Assembly (NCBI GenBank): GCA_965261195.1
Contig: OZ253455.1
Coordinates: forward strand, 2,852,001 to 2,916,000
DNA length: 64,000 nt
Reading direction: 5' to 3'
Source of the DNA: Bin87 sp965261195
GTDB lineage: Bacteria; Chloroflexota; Dehalococcoidia; Lucifugimonadales; UBA3495
Below the pieces are notes generated by a model, which worked only from the letters and a program-made list of their open reading frames with translations, was not told where the DNA came from and ran no database searches. Numbering within the stretch: the stretch's first letter is position 1; every line of letters starts with the position of its first letter. Positions 36,231 to 44,874 of the stretch are shown here, in pieces. The position numbers were made by a program, and so were the translations under genes.

Positions 36231-37108
36231 CTCTGAGAAAGTGTTTAAAAATGGTCTGGGAAATAGCAGGCAATGTAGCAGGGCCGGCTATGGACATGAG
36301 GCATGAGCCGAGCAGTTTATTCCACGGATTTGACGGAGGCCGAGTGGCAGATTCTGGAACCCCTGGTTCCGCCGGTGCAGCCGGGTGGCCGGCCCGCCAA
36401 GTACTCCCGCCAGGAGGTGGTGAATGCCATCCGGTACGTGCTGCGCACCGGTTGTGCCTGGCGTCTGTTGCCTCACGACCGGCCTGCCTGGCAATCAGTC
36501 TACCACTACTTTTGGGTTTGGCGGCGAGCTGGGACCTGGCCGGGGATTCACGACGCGCTGCTCTCCACGATGCGGCGGTTCCTGGGCCGCCAGCCCAGCC
36601 CCAGCGAGGCCATCATCGGACAGCCAGTCGGTGCAGACCACGGAGAAAGGGGGCCTCGGGGTACGACGCGGGCCAGCAGGTGCAAGGCCGCAAACGGCAT
36701 ATTGTGGTGGATACCCAGGGACTGCTGTTGGCGGTGGCGGTGCACCCAGCCGACGTGCCAGACCGGGATGGGCCAAGCTGGTCATTAGCAAGCTGACCGG
36801 AAGGTTTCCCCGGTTGAGCTTGATCTGGGCGGATGGCGGCTACGCCGGAAAGTTGATTGAGTGGGTGGCGACACTGACGGGTTGGACTCTGGCGATAGCG
36901 AGGCGTCCCGGGAACCGCCACAGCTTTGAGGTGTTGCCCCGACGCTGGGTGGTGGAGCGCACTTTCGCCTGGCTGGGCTGGCGCCGGAGATTGAGCAAGG
37001 ATTATGAAGCACTGCCGGAAACCACCGAAGCCTGGGGCTACATCGCTATGACCGGACTCATGCTCCGCCGCTTGGCGCGTCCCCCAGCTTTTTAAACACC
37101 CTCTTAGG
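36231..37108 (+). mobile_element. IS5-family-like insertion sequence 1 (degenerate)
   Basis: About 880 bp. The left end CTCTGAGAAAGTGTTTAAAA and the reverse complement of the right end, CCTAAGAGGGTGTTTAAAAA, are imperfect inverted repeats. The single transposase region is broken at several points. It removed the 5' end of the integrase gene to its right. Confidence 0.7.
36303..37095 (+). pseudogene. IS5-like transposase, multiply frameshifted
   Basis: Opens MSRAVYSTDLTEAEWQILEP and YVLRTGCAWRLLPHDRPAWQ, the DUF4096 N-terminal domain of IS5-type transposases. It then continues in two other frames: DSQSVQTTEKGG, GYDAGQQVQGRKRHIVVDTQ and LIWADGGYAGKLIEWV ... RRWVVERTFAWLGWRRRLSK (the catalytic Glu region). 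At least three frame changes separate these segments, more than any programmed frameshift could explain. Confidence 0.8.
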
Positions 37109-37157
37109 GTTCATTTGACTACAAACGGGCGCGTGAGCAAGAACTGGGGCTCAACGT

Positions 37158-38172
37158 CTGCGCATCAGCGGCCAGATCACCAATCTGGGGCTAGGATCGT
37201 ACCCGGTGGTGACGTTGGCGGCGGCTCGGGAAAAGGCGGTGGGAAACGCCCGGATGGTTGCCGAAGGCGCCGATCCTCGGACGCCGGTCGCCACGAAACC
37301 CAAGTTTGCTGATGCGGTTGACCGGGTGATCGCCCTCCATTCCGAAGGATGGAAAAACCCAAGACTGCGAAACGTTGGCGGGCGACAATGGAAACCTATG
37401 TGTTGCCGCTGTTGGGACAAAAACTGGTATCGGAGATCACCAGCGCTGACGTTATGTCTGTGCTGACGCCGATATGGATAGCGAAACCCGAAACCGGGCG
37501 TAAGGTACGGGAGCGGATCGGGTCTGTAATGAAGTGGGCGATAGCGCAGGGCTACCGCGACGACAACCCGGCCGGTGACTCTATCACTGCCGCACTGCTC
37601 AAGACAGGCCGACGTGTGGAGCATCATCGCGCCTTGCCATTCGCGGACGTTGGCGATGCAGTTGGGAAAGTATGGGCCACCGACGCATGGCTGGCGACGA
37701 AGCTAGCTTTTGAGTTTCTGACTCTGACGGCAACCCGCAACGGGGAGGTTCGGTTGGCGACATGGGATGAGGTTGACTTGAACGCCGCGGCATGGACCGT
37801 GCCAGCGGCCAGAATGAAGGGCGGGCGCGATCACCGTGTACCATTGCCGCGACAGGCTATGGACGTGCTGACGAGGCGTGGAAGCTTTCCCACGGCACGG
37901 GGTTGATATTTCCGTCAGCCAGGGGCAACGTGCTCACCGACAGCACGATTAGCAAACTACTCCAGGAAAATCAAATCGGATGCGTTCCACATGGGATGCG
38001 CTCGTCGTTCAGAGATTGGGCGGCTGAATGTTCCGACGCGCCACGTGAGATAGCTGAGCATACGCTGGCCCACATCGAGGGAAGTGCCAGCGAATTGGCT
38101 TATCTACGCACTGACTACTTTGAGCTCCGGCGCTCGTTGATGCAAGCGTGGGCCGGCTATGTGCAACCATGA
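37158..38172 (+). pseudogene. Tyrosine recombinase (P4-type integrase), 5'-truncated and frameshifted
   Basis: Begins inside the arm-binding domain (ITNLGLGSYPVVTLAAAREK, as in P4-type integrases). It continues KFADAVDRVIALHSEGWK, shifts frame in an A-run near 37352, and goes on through the core-binding domain to the catalytic region TATRNGEVRLATWDEVD (first Arg). A second frame change near 37865 leads to PHGMRSSFRDWAAE (His-x-x-Arg), AEHTLAHIEG (His) and AYLRTDYFELRRSLMQAW (candidate nucleophile Tyr). All catalytic residues survive but the gene cannot be translated as one. Its former element probably used the nearby tRNA-Ser. Confidence 0.8.
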
Positions 38173-38355
38173 AAGCGCTTTATTGTGGCCTCAAGGCACC
38201 ATCACAATTTCGAGCCCAGGCGATTTTGGCGCTTGTTGGTGATCGCCCGGTGCATCCACCCGGAAGGGGCACACACACCGTGACGAGCGGGGCGAGCATA
38301 CGGAGCGAGGTCTACGCCGCACACTCCGCGCATTGGTTGATATGCCTGCCCCATA

Positions 38356-39324
38356 AGAGCCTATCCTAAAAACCAGTGCAAATCCGCCTGAGCAGGAAAG
38401 GCAAGGGCTGGCGGTTGAGGCTAAACTTGGGGAATGACCAAAGTGCCAGAACCCAAGCCACCGCGACCCCAGCGCGCTGGCCCGGCCACACCGGCCAACC
38501 CCACCACCGGCTCCTTTCAGGTATCCGATGAGCTGTGGGCGGCGCTGGCCCCGCTGATTCCCCAATGGGTGAATACCCATCCTCTGGGCGGCGGCCGGCC
38601 CCGAGCGCCCGGCCGGACTTGCGCCAATGGCATAGGCTACGTGCTGCGTACCGGCTGCCAGTGGAAGGCGTTGGACGCCACGGGCATTTGCTCCGGCTCC
38701 ACCGCTCATTGCGCTTCCAGGAATGGGTGGCCGCCGGGGTATTCCTGGAGCTATGGCGGACCGGGCTGGAACGCTACGACGAATTGCCGGGCTTGGACTG
38801 GAGCTGGCTGAGCAGGGACGGGGCGCTGACCAAAGCGCCCCTGGGCGGGGGAAAAACCGGTCCCAATCCCACCGACCGGGGTAAGAGCGGGGTCAAGCGC
38901 CGCCGGTTGACCGAAGCCAAGGGTGTTCCGGTGGGGCTGGCGGTGGACGGAGCCAACCGCCACGACCCGAAACTGGTGCGGGCCACGGTGGACAGCTGGC
39001 CGGTGCCGCGACCCGTACCCAGTCCGGAGACCCCCAGGGTATGTGCCTGGATAAGGGCTACGACTTCAATGAGGTGCGCCGCACCCTGGACGAGTTTGGC
39101 TTCACGGCGCACCTCCGCAGCCGTGGGGCAGCGGCTCAGGCCAGTAAGAAAGCGGCCGGCTTCAAAGCCCGGCGCTGGGTGGTGGAACGCACCCACAGCT
39201 GGATGAACCGCTTCCGGCAGATATTGGTCCGTTGGGACAAGTCTCCCGCGAACTACATCGCCTTTCTTCATTTCGCCTGCGCCCTCATCGCGCTCAGAGC
39301 CGCCGGGTTATTAGGATAGGCTCT
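38356..39324 (+). mobile_element. IS5-family-like insertion sequence 2 (degenerate)
   Basis: 969 bp. The ends AGAGCCTATCCTAAAAACC and (reverse complement) AGAGCCTATCCTAATAACC match at all but one position, and TA dinucleotides flank both ends, as usual for this IS group. It inserted between the integrase remnant and the tRNA-Ser gene. Confidence 0.82.
38434..39319 (+). pseudogene. IS5-like transposase, frameshifted
   Basis: Three frames in succession: SFQVSDELWAALAPLIPQWV and YVLRTGCQWKALDATGIC (38434 frame); FQEWVAAGVFLELWRTGLER, then LGGGKTGPNPTDRGKSGVKR and GLAVDGANRHDPKLVRATVD (38535 frame); and MCLDKGYDFNEVRRTLDEFG ... RRWVVERTHSWMNRFRQILV (39041 frame, catalytic Glu). Two indels therefore inactivate it. 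It is a different lineage from the IS5-like copy at 36231. Confidence 0.82.
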
Positions 39325-39432
39325 TAGCGGATGCAGCGGGGTGTTGGTGGACGTTACAGGACACGAAAATGGCCGTTACCTACTAATGTCAAGTACGAAA
39401 CGGCTGATTTCTGGTGTATTCAAGATGTAAAA

Positions 39433-39523
39433 TGGCGGAGAGGGCGGGATTCGAACCCGCGATACCCTGGAAGGGTATACCGGTTTTCGAGACCGGCGCC
39501 TTCAACCACTCGGCCACCTCTCC
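39433..39523 (-). tRNA. serU: tRNA-Ser (anticodon CGA)
   Basis: On the minus strand the gene starts GGAGAGGTGGCCGAGTGG. It has an anticodon stem CCGGT/ACCGG enclosing CTCGAAA (anticodon CGA), a long variable arm (class II, as for Ser), a TTCGAATCC T-loop and the acceptor CCTCTCC followed by G and an encoded CCA. Its 3' end points toward the integrase remnant, consistent with use as an attachment site, but I found no second copy of the 3' end to define attL. Confidence 0.93.
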
Positions 39524-39881
39524 GCATCGCAGTCATTAGTATTCAGAAACCCGCTAAACCCGCTGCGCTTAACGGGTTGCAAGTTCACTGCCGACTTATG
39601 ATTAATTATTATTGTACCACTGTAGTCCTTGCGCTCTGACCCGGCGGCGCGCCCGGTTGCCAGTATCGCCGCCGTCTGGCAGAATGGTTGGGCACGATTG
39701 GGAACGCATCGTCATTGACTCGGCGGTGCAATCAGTCTGAGCGTGGCGTGTTATTATGCCGCCGTGGGGCTGTTGGCCGGGGAACGACCCGCCTCGGCGC
39801 TGTGATCTACATAGAGTACAATCAACCGAGCAGGTCGTCGGACACACGACGCATCCCGCCAATTGATGGAGGTACCGCCCC
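39524..39881. other. Intergenic region upstream of thrC
   Basis: About 360 bp between the tRNA and thrC. A TTGACT hexamer lies at 39715 and a TACAAT hexamer near 39826, but they are not correctly spaced to each other. GATGGAGG just before the thrC GTG is its ribosome binding site. No gene or repeat is recognised. Confidence 0.5.
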
Positions 39882-41171
39882 GTGGCGTTTGTCAAAGGAT
39901 TGAAATGCCGGGAGTGCGGCCGGGAATATCCGGGCGAACCCCTCAACGTTTGCGATTTCTGTTTCGGCCCGCTGGAAGTCATCTACGACTACGTGACCAT
40001 TTCAGAGGTCATCAACCACCAGCGCATCAAGGACGGCCCGCTCAGCATCTGGCGCTACGAGGACCTCCTGCCCGCCCAGGCGGATGATCCGGTTGACATC
40101 ATGGCCGGCTTCACTCCGCTGCTCAAGGCGAAAAACCTGGGCAAGCGGCTCGGCCTCAACAACCTGTACATCAAGAATGACAGCGTCAACCCGTCGTTCT
40201 CCTTCAAAGACCGCGTGGTGTCGGTGGCAGCCACCAAAGCCGTTGAGTTCGGCTACGACACGCTGGCCTGCGCCAGCACCGGCAACCTGGCCTGCAGCGT
40301 TGCCGCCCACGCCGCCCGCGCCGGCATCAACGCCGTGGTGTTCATCCCCGCCGACTTGGAACGTGGCAAGGTCATTGGCGCCGCGGTTTACAACCCGACC
40401 CTGGTCGCCGTGGAAGGAACCTACGACGAGGTAAACCGGCTGTGCAGCGAGGTCAGCGACAACTATCCCTGGGCCTTCGTCAACATCAATATGCGGCCCT
40501 ATTACGCCGAGGGCAGCAAAACCCTGGGCTACGAGGTGGCCGAGCAACTCGGCTGGCGTCTGCCCGACCATGTGGTGATTCCGTCCGCGTCGGGCGCAAT
40601 GTTCACCAAAATCTGGAAAGGATTCAACGAACTGGCTTGCCTCGGATTGCTGGATGGCGTGGCTCCGCAGCCATTCGGCGCCGACCAGAACACGGTGCAT
40701 CACCCGGCGGTAAAAACCCGGATGCACATGGCACAGGCCGCCGGCTGCTGCCCCATCGTTACCGCCTGGGAGCATAATCAGAACCAGATTCGCCCCGTGC
40801 GTCCCGACAGCATCGCCAAGTCGCTGGCCATCGGCAATCCGGCGGACGGCATTTACTCCCTGCGCGTCATCCGCGAGTCGGACGGCAGCGGTTATGCGGT
40901 GCCTGAAAATCAGGTTGTGGAAGGGATCAAGCTGCTGGCCGAAACCGAAGGCATTTTCACCGAAACGGCTGGCGGGGTTACCATCTCCGCGCTGAAGTAT
41001 CTGGCCGAATCCGGAGCCATCGGGGCCGACGAACTCACCGTCGCCTACATCACCGGCAACGGTCTCAAGACGCAGGAAGCCGTAGAGCACATGGTGAATC
41101 CCCTCATGATAAAACCGATGATGGGTTCGTTTGAAGCGGCGTTGGAAAGCCGGGTGGCGGCGCAGGCCTAA
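39882..41171 (+). CDS. thrC: Threonine synthase (PLP-dependent)
   Basis: 429 aa from a GTG with GGAGG upstream. An N-terminal zinc-ribbon-like segment (LKCRECGREYPGEPLNVCDF) precedes the PLP fold. NPSFSFKDRVVSVAATKAVE contains the Schiff-base lysine, STGNLACSVAAHAA binds phosphate, and TETAGGVTISALKYLAESG lies near the C-terminus. The usual reaction is O-phosphohomoserine to threonine. It is followed closely by NIL and MoaD/ThiS genes, which raises the possibility of a sulfur-transfer role instead or as well. Confidence 0.88.
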   Translation: MAFVKGLKCRECGREYPGEPLNVCDFCFGPLEVIYDYVTISEVINHQRIKDGPLSIWRYEDLLPAQADDPVDIMAGFTPLLKAKNLGKRLGLNNLYIKNDSVNPSFSFKDRVVSVAATKAVEFGYDTLACASTGNLACSVAAHAARAGINAVVFIPADLERGKVIGAAVYNPTLVAVEGTYDEVNRLCSEVSDNYPWAFVNINMRPYYAEGSKTLGYEVAEQLGWRLPDHVVIPSASGAMFTKIWKGFNELACLGLLDGVAPQPFGADQNTVHHPAVKTRMHMAQAAGCCPIVTAWEHNQNQIRPVRPDSIAKSLAIGNPADGIYSLRVIRESDGSGYAVPENQVVEGIKLLAETEGIFTETAGGVTISALKYLAESGAIGADELTVAYITGNGLKTQEAVEHMVNPLMIKPMMGSFEAALESRVAAQA

Positions 41172-41222
41172 CGGCCGGTGTTGCCCTGGTTTTGCGACCT
41201 GACAGGTAATCCGAGACAAGCA

Positions 41223-41465
41223 ATGGCGAAGCAACGGGTACGGTTCACTTTTTCGGCCGAGATGGTGCGAGAGCCGATTATCTACCGGCTCGGACTGGAC
41301 TTTGCTGTAATAACCAACATCCGCCGGGCCGATGTGCGCGCTGATGTCGGTTGGGTAGTCCTTGAACTCGACGGCAACGAGGATGACATCCAGCGCGGTT
41401 TGGATTGGGTCGGCTCGACGGGTGTCCGGGTGGACCCTATCGCCGGCGATGTAATTGAAGGTTGA
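41223..41465 (+). CDS. NIL domain protein
   Basis: 80 aa from the ATG at 41223. QRVRFTFSAEMVREPIIYRL, ITNIRRADVRADVGWVVLEL and GNEDDIQRGLDWVGSTGVRV follow the ferredoxin-like NIL domain pattern found at the C-terminus of MetN transporters and in homocysteine-forming proteins. Stand-alone NIL genes next to sulfur-carrier genes are known in sulfur metabolism clusters. It lies between thrC and a MoaD/ThiS-like gene. Confidence 0.8.
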   Translation: MAKQRVRFTFSAEMVREPIIYRLGLDFAVITNIRRADVRADVGWVVLELDGNEDDIQRGLDWVGSTGVRVDPIAGDVIEG

Positions 41466-41550
41466 TACCGGAGAGCCGAGCATCCAGGAATCCGGGTTGC
41501 CGGGTTTTCCGGTTGCCGGTTTTAATGAAACAACAGGAGGAGATTCCCTG

Positions 41551-41826
41551 ATGGGCGTAACGGTTCGCATCCCCACACCCCTGCGGCGCATGACTGGCGG
41601 GGCCAACAAGGTTGAGCTGGAAGTGGCCGACCTTGCCCAGATGATTGACCGGCTGGAGTCCGATTACCCCGGCTTTAAAGAGCGACTGCTGGATGAGGAA
41701 GGCGAGTTGCGTTACTTCGTCAACATCTACGTCAACGGAGAAGACATCCGATTCGACCAGGGCCTGGGCACCGCCATCAAATCCGGCGATGAAGTCAGCA
41801 TAGTCCCGGCGGTGGCCGGCGGCTAA
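41551..41826 (+). CDS. MoaD/ThiS-family sulfur carrier protein
   Basis: 91 aa from the ATG at 41551, preceded by GGAGGAGA. Ubiquitin-like fold: TVRIPTPLRRMTGGANKVEL, FVNIYVNGEDIRFDQGLGTA and the end SIVPAVAGG. The C-terminal Gly-Gly is the site of adenylation and thiocarboxylation. Since it follows thrC and NIL genes, a CysO- or HcyS-like role in amino-acid sulfur incorporation is more likely than molybdopterin synthesis. No activating E1-like enzyme is seen nearby. Confidence 0.85.
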   Translation: MGVTVRIPTPLRRMTGGANKVELEVADLAQMIDRLESDYPGFKERLLDEEGELRYFVNIYVNGEDIRFDQGLGTAIKSGDEVSIVPAVAGG

Positions 41827-41832
41827 ACGCCA

Positions 41833-42474
41833 GTGGTTGCGCCCACCGCCGGCATCTCTGGCCGCCAGATTGACCGGCTTGGCGACCGCTTGCGGGAAGG
41901 TGTTACCCTTGAGGACCGGGCCTTCCTTGACACCTACAGAGAGTCGTTCTTCGAGACGCTGTTGCTGGTCACTCTTGACTTAGGCAGGTTAGGTATTGGA
42001 AAGTCGGACGGCGGTCGGCTAAAACGCCCGGAATCAGTGATTGCCAAGCTGGAACGGGATTCCCGCATCCGGCTATCCCGTATGCAGGACGTCGCCGGCT
42101 GCCGTTTGGTAGCAAATGATAAAGCCGAGCAGGACGAGATTTACGTTCGTCTGCAAACAGACTTTGACATCTACCGCGCCTATGACATCCGCGAGACGCC
42201 CCACAGCGGATACCGGGCCGTTCACATAGTCGTCCGGCGCGACGACAAGTTCGTTGAGGTGCAGGTGCGGACGGAGAGCCAGCGCGAATGGGCCCGCCTT
42301 TCTGAGCACGCAACGGCTTACGATGCAAGTATCAAGTATGGCGGCGGCAGTCCTGATATACGGCAGGCTCTGGATCAGCTGTCTAAAACTTACTGGGCTT
42401 ATGACCAGGCCGGCGAAACGCCGCCTCGAGATTTGGCCGCACTAACAGACGAGCTAATTGCCCGAATGCGCTAA
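41833..42474 (+). CDS. RelA/SpoT-domain (p)ppGpp synthetase-like protein
   Basis: 213 aa, single-domain. Synthetase motifs: KRPESVIAKLERD (residues 64-76), SRMQDVAGCRLVAND (82-96), GYRAVHIVV (126-134), VEVQVRTESQREWARLSEH (141-159). It has no hydrolase, TGS or ACT domains, so it belongs with small alarmone synthetases or toxic SAS enzymes. The GTG start lies 6 bp after the MoaD-like stop, and a small gene follows after about 90 bp. Whether it makes (p)ppGpp, (p)ppApp or modifies tRNA cannot be told from sequence. Confidence 0.8.
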   Translation: MVAPTAGISGRQIDRLGDRLREGVTLEDRAFLDTYRESFFETLLLVTLDLGRLGIGKSDGGRLKRPESVIAKLERDSRIRLSRMQDVAGCRLVANDKAEQDEIYVRLQTDFDIYRAYDIRETPHSGYRAVHIVVRRDDKFVEVQVRTESQREWARLSEHATAYDASIKYGGGSPDIRQALDQLSKTYWAYDQAGETPPRDLAALTDELIARMR

Positions 42475-42564
42475 CGCATAACAACCGTGGTACGTTGTAT
42501 GATAGGGTTGTGCGGCGGCACTGTCCGCGAACTGGCATTGCCGGCTTTTTTATAAGGTGCAGAT

Positions 42565-42897
42565 ATGGACAGAAAATTGAAATGGTTTTTGGTCGAATAT
42601 GACCGCCACGAACACAAGCTCCGCAACCTGACCGAATACGCTGAACCGGAACAGCGCGACGGAGCATGGAACCGTCTAAAGGAGCTGGAAGGAGAGCAAT
42701 TCCCGGAGCTCCAGCATTTCGCCAAGACCGGTGTGCCGCTCCGTATGGAGTATGTTTTGTTGATTGCTGAATCGGTGGAAGCTATACGGGTTACCCATGG
42801 TAATTATTTCAACGGTTCCCACCTCAGCCTTGCCGAGTATCGAAAATTGATGAGCGACCGGGAAACGGGTGAAGTAGCCGTGCCTGCTGCCGACTAA
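42565..42897 (+). CDS. Small hypothetical protein, possible partner of the RelA/SpoT-like gene
   Basis: 110 aa with AAGGTG before the ATG. Mostly helical (WNRLKELEGEQFPELQHFAK, SLAEYRKLMSDRETGE), soluble, with no recognised motif. Its position directly after a stand-alone synthetase suggests a neutralising partner as in toxSAS pairs, but that is inference only. Confidence 0.55.
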   Translation: MDRKLKWFLVEYDRHEHKLRNLTEYAEPEQRDGAWNRLKELEGEQFPELQHFAKTGVPLRMEYVLLIAESVEAIRVTHGNYFNGSHLSLAEYRKLMSDRETGEVAVPAAD

Positions 42898-43029
42898 CCC
42901 ACCGTTTTCCTCCGCGTTCAAACGTCCGGCAATCCGTTTGCCGGGCGTTTGGTTTAAGCGATTGCCGAACCCGCTGCTATACTGCAACCTGTTGTCACTA
43001 GTCCATTTCATCCCACGGAGGCATTTTCG

Positions 43030-44079
43030 ATGGCTGATCCAATCAAGATTTCCATGCGCGTTCCCGGCACCTCGCCCATGCCCGAGTTGCTCGACATGAT
43101 CAAGCAGGTGGAGGCCGCCGGCTTCGATGGCGTCGGCATCCTAGACAGCCAGATGATTTGCCGGGATACCTTCGTCACCATGGGTCAGGCCGCCACCGCC
43201 ACCAGTACCCTGAAGCTGTTCCCGGCGGTAACCAATCCCTTCGGGCGCATCCCCTCCGTGCTGGCCGGCGCCGCCCAGACGGTTGCCGAGATTGCGCCGG
43301 GCCGCACCAAGTTCATCATCGGCACCGGCTACACCTCGGCCAGCACCATCGGGCGACGCCCGGCCACGCTGCGCCAGATGCGCCGTTGCATCATCGAGGT
43401 CAAGGCGCTGCTGGCCGGCGAGTCGGTGGATTACAACGGACTGTCCAACCGGCTGGACTTTGCGGGCAGCGACGGGGGCGCCGGCGTGCCGGTGCTCATG
43501 GCAGCGTCCGGTCCGCGTTCCCTGGAACTGGCGGGCGAAGTTGCCGACGGCGCGCTGGTGCTGGTTGGCTACACGCCTGGCATCATCGGCAAGGCGCTGG
43601 AGCACCTGGAAATCGGCGCCAAACGCAGCGGCCGCACGCTGGACGACCTCGATGTGGTCTTTGCCGTCAGAACCTGCGTCGCCGATTCCATCGACAAAGC
43701 GCGCCAGTTGGCCCGTCCGGTGTCAGTGCATTGGGGGTTGATGTGGGGTGGGCCCAACTGGCTGCCCTATTCCGGCCTGGACATTCCCGAATACGAGATT
43801 CCGCAAGCCGTCCGCGACGTTTATCCCGACCTGGGCCACGCCCCCAACTGGGATGAAGCCATCGAGTTGACCAAGTTCGTCAGCGACGACGTGAATACGC
43901 AATTGTGCGACGCCATGGGCCTCATCGGCACGCCCGAACACTGCACCCAGCGCATCACCGAGATGGCCCAGCACGGCGTAACACAACTCTACCTGATGCC
44001 CTGCCTAACCTTCGCCCCGCCCCACGCCGAAGTGCAGGCGTTTGGGGAACAGATAATACCGGCGCTGGCGGGGGTTTAA
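43030..44079 (+). CDS. LLM class flavin/F420-dependent oxidoreductase
   Basis: 349 aa, bacterial-luciferase-like TIM barrel. Typical segments: LLDMIKQVEAAGFDGVGILD, LFPAVTNPFGRIPSVLAGAA, TKFIIGTGYTS, VPVLMAASGPRSLELAGEVA and a C-terminal LIGTPEHCTQRITEMAQHGV. It is close to the F420-dependent methylene-H4MPT reductase-like branch (Mer type). Substrate unknown. Transcribed alone, with GGAGG upstream of the ATG. Confidence 0.85.
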   Translation: MADPIKISMRVPGTSPMPELLDMIKQVEAAGFDGVGILDSQMICRDTFVTMGQAATATSTLKLFPAVTNPFGRIPSVLAGAAQTVAEIAPGRTKFIIGTGYTSASTIGRRPATLRQMRRCIIEVKALLAGESVDYNGLSNRLDFAGSDGGAGVPVLMAASGPRSLELAGEVADGALVLVGYTPGIIGKALEHLEIGAKRSGRTLDDLDVVFAVRTCVADSIDKARQLARPVSVHWGLMWGGPNWLPYSGLDIPEYEIPQAVRDVYPDLGHAPNWDEAIELTKFVSDDVNTQLCDAMGLIGTPEHCTQRITEMAQHGVTQLYLMPCLTFAPPHAEVQAFGEQIIPALAGV

Positions 44080-44176
44080 TTTACATGGATGAACAGGATG
44101 GGCAGGATGACGGTATGGACGTGTGATATGAGGTAGTACCATTAGTGTTACAATGTCGTTTATATGGGGGGAGCTC

Positions 44177-44470
44177 TTGTGGGTTGTCTCCAAAAAGACG
44201 CTACGGGAATTCTGGGAACGACACCCTGATGCAAAAAGGCCTCTGCTTGCCTGGTACAAGCAAGTTGAGCATCTAGCTTGGGAAACGCCTGACCAAGTAA
44301 AGGCGACGTATGCCAGCGCCAGCATCATCGCCAACGACCGGGTAGTGTTCAATATCAAAGGCCACGACTACCGACTGGTGGCGCACATACGTTATCAGCG
44401 ACGCAAGGTTTACATCCGGTTCGTCGGCACTCACGCTGAATACGACCATATCAATGCCGAGGAGGTGTAG
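44177..44470 (+). CDS. higB: HigB-type mRNA interferase toxin
   Basis: 97 aa from a TTG at 44177, chosen because GGGGGGAG lies directly upstream and the product then starts in the family way (WVVSKKTLREFWERHPDAK). HigB features: PLLAWYKQVEHLAWETPDQV, ASIIANDRVVFNIKGHDYRL and YIRFVGTHAEYD. An ATG at 44153 has no ribosome binding site. Family role: ribosome-dependent mRNA cleavage, neutralised by the downstream antitoxin. Confidence 0.88.
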   Translation: MWVVSKKTLREFWERHPDAKRPLLAWYKQVEHLAWETPDQVKATYASASIIANDRVVFNIKGHDYRLVAHIRYQRRKVYIRFVGTHAEYDHINAEEV

Positions 44471-44473
44471 CGT

Positions 44474-44863
44474 ATGCTCGACATTAATCCGCTTCGGACT
44501 GAGGCTGACTACGAGGCGGCGTTAGCCCGCATTACCGCCCTGATACACTCCCCTCCCAATAGCGCCGAAGAGGCAGAACTCGACCGTTTGTCCGACCTCG
44601 TCATACAATATGAAGACGTGCATTATCCGATGGAGGACCCGGAACCCGACGCAATTATTGAGTTTTTGCTGGATCAAGAAATTGTGACGCGCGAGCAACT
44701 GATCCCACTGGCCGGCAGCGATGCCAGCCTTGACGCCATACTGGCCGGCCAGGAACCGATTCCACCGGGCTTGGCGCAGTTGCTGTACGAGAAAATTGGT
44801 ATTACTACGGAGGCCCGGCTCAAAAGCGCGGTTGGGCAGACTGCGGCGGCGGAGTCAAACTGA
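44474..44863 (+). CDS. higA: HigA-type antitoxin
   Basis: 129 aa, starting 3 bp after higB. It opens NPLRTEADYEAALARITALI and has the acidic YEDVHYPMEDPEPDAIIEFL segment followed by an HTH region (LIPLAGSDASLDAILAGQEP), the arrangement of the HigA/COG5499 antitoxins that pair with this HigB type. Confidence 0.85.
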   Translation: MLDINPLRTEADYEAALARITALIHSPPNSAEEAELDRLSDLVIQYEDVHYPMEDPEPDAIIEFLLDQEIVTREQLIPLAGSDASLDAILAGQEPIPPGLAQLLYEKIGITTEARLKSAVGQTAAAESN

Positions 44864-44874
44864 AATGGGCTGGC

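Noticed and set aside
36303..37095. Two-ORF programmed-frameshift IS5/IS427 arrangement
   Set aside because: At least three frame changes are needed, which a single -1 shift cannot explain.
39602..39982. 126-aa minus-strand ORF upstream of thrC
   Set aside because: Overlaps the thrC 5' end and is antisense; no protein-like pattern.
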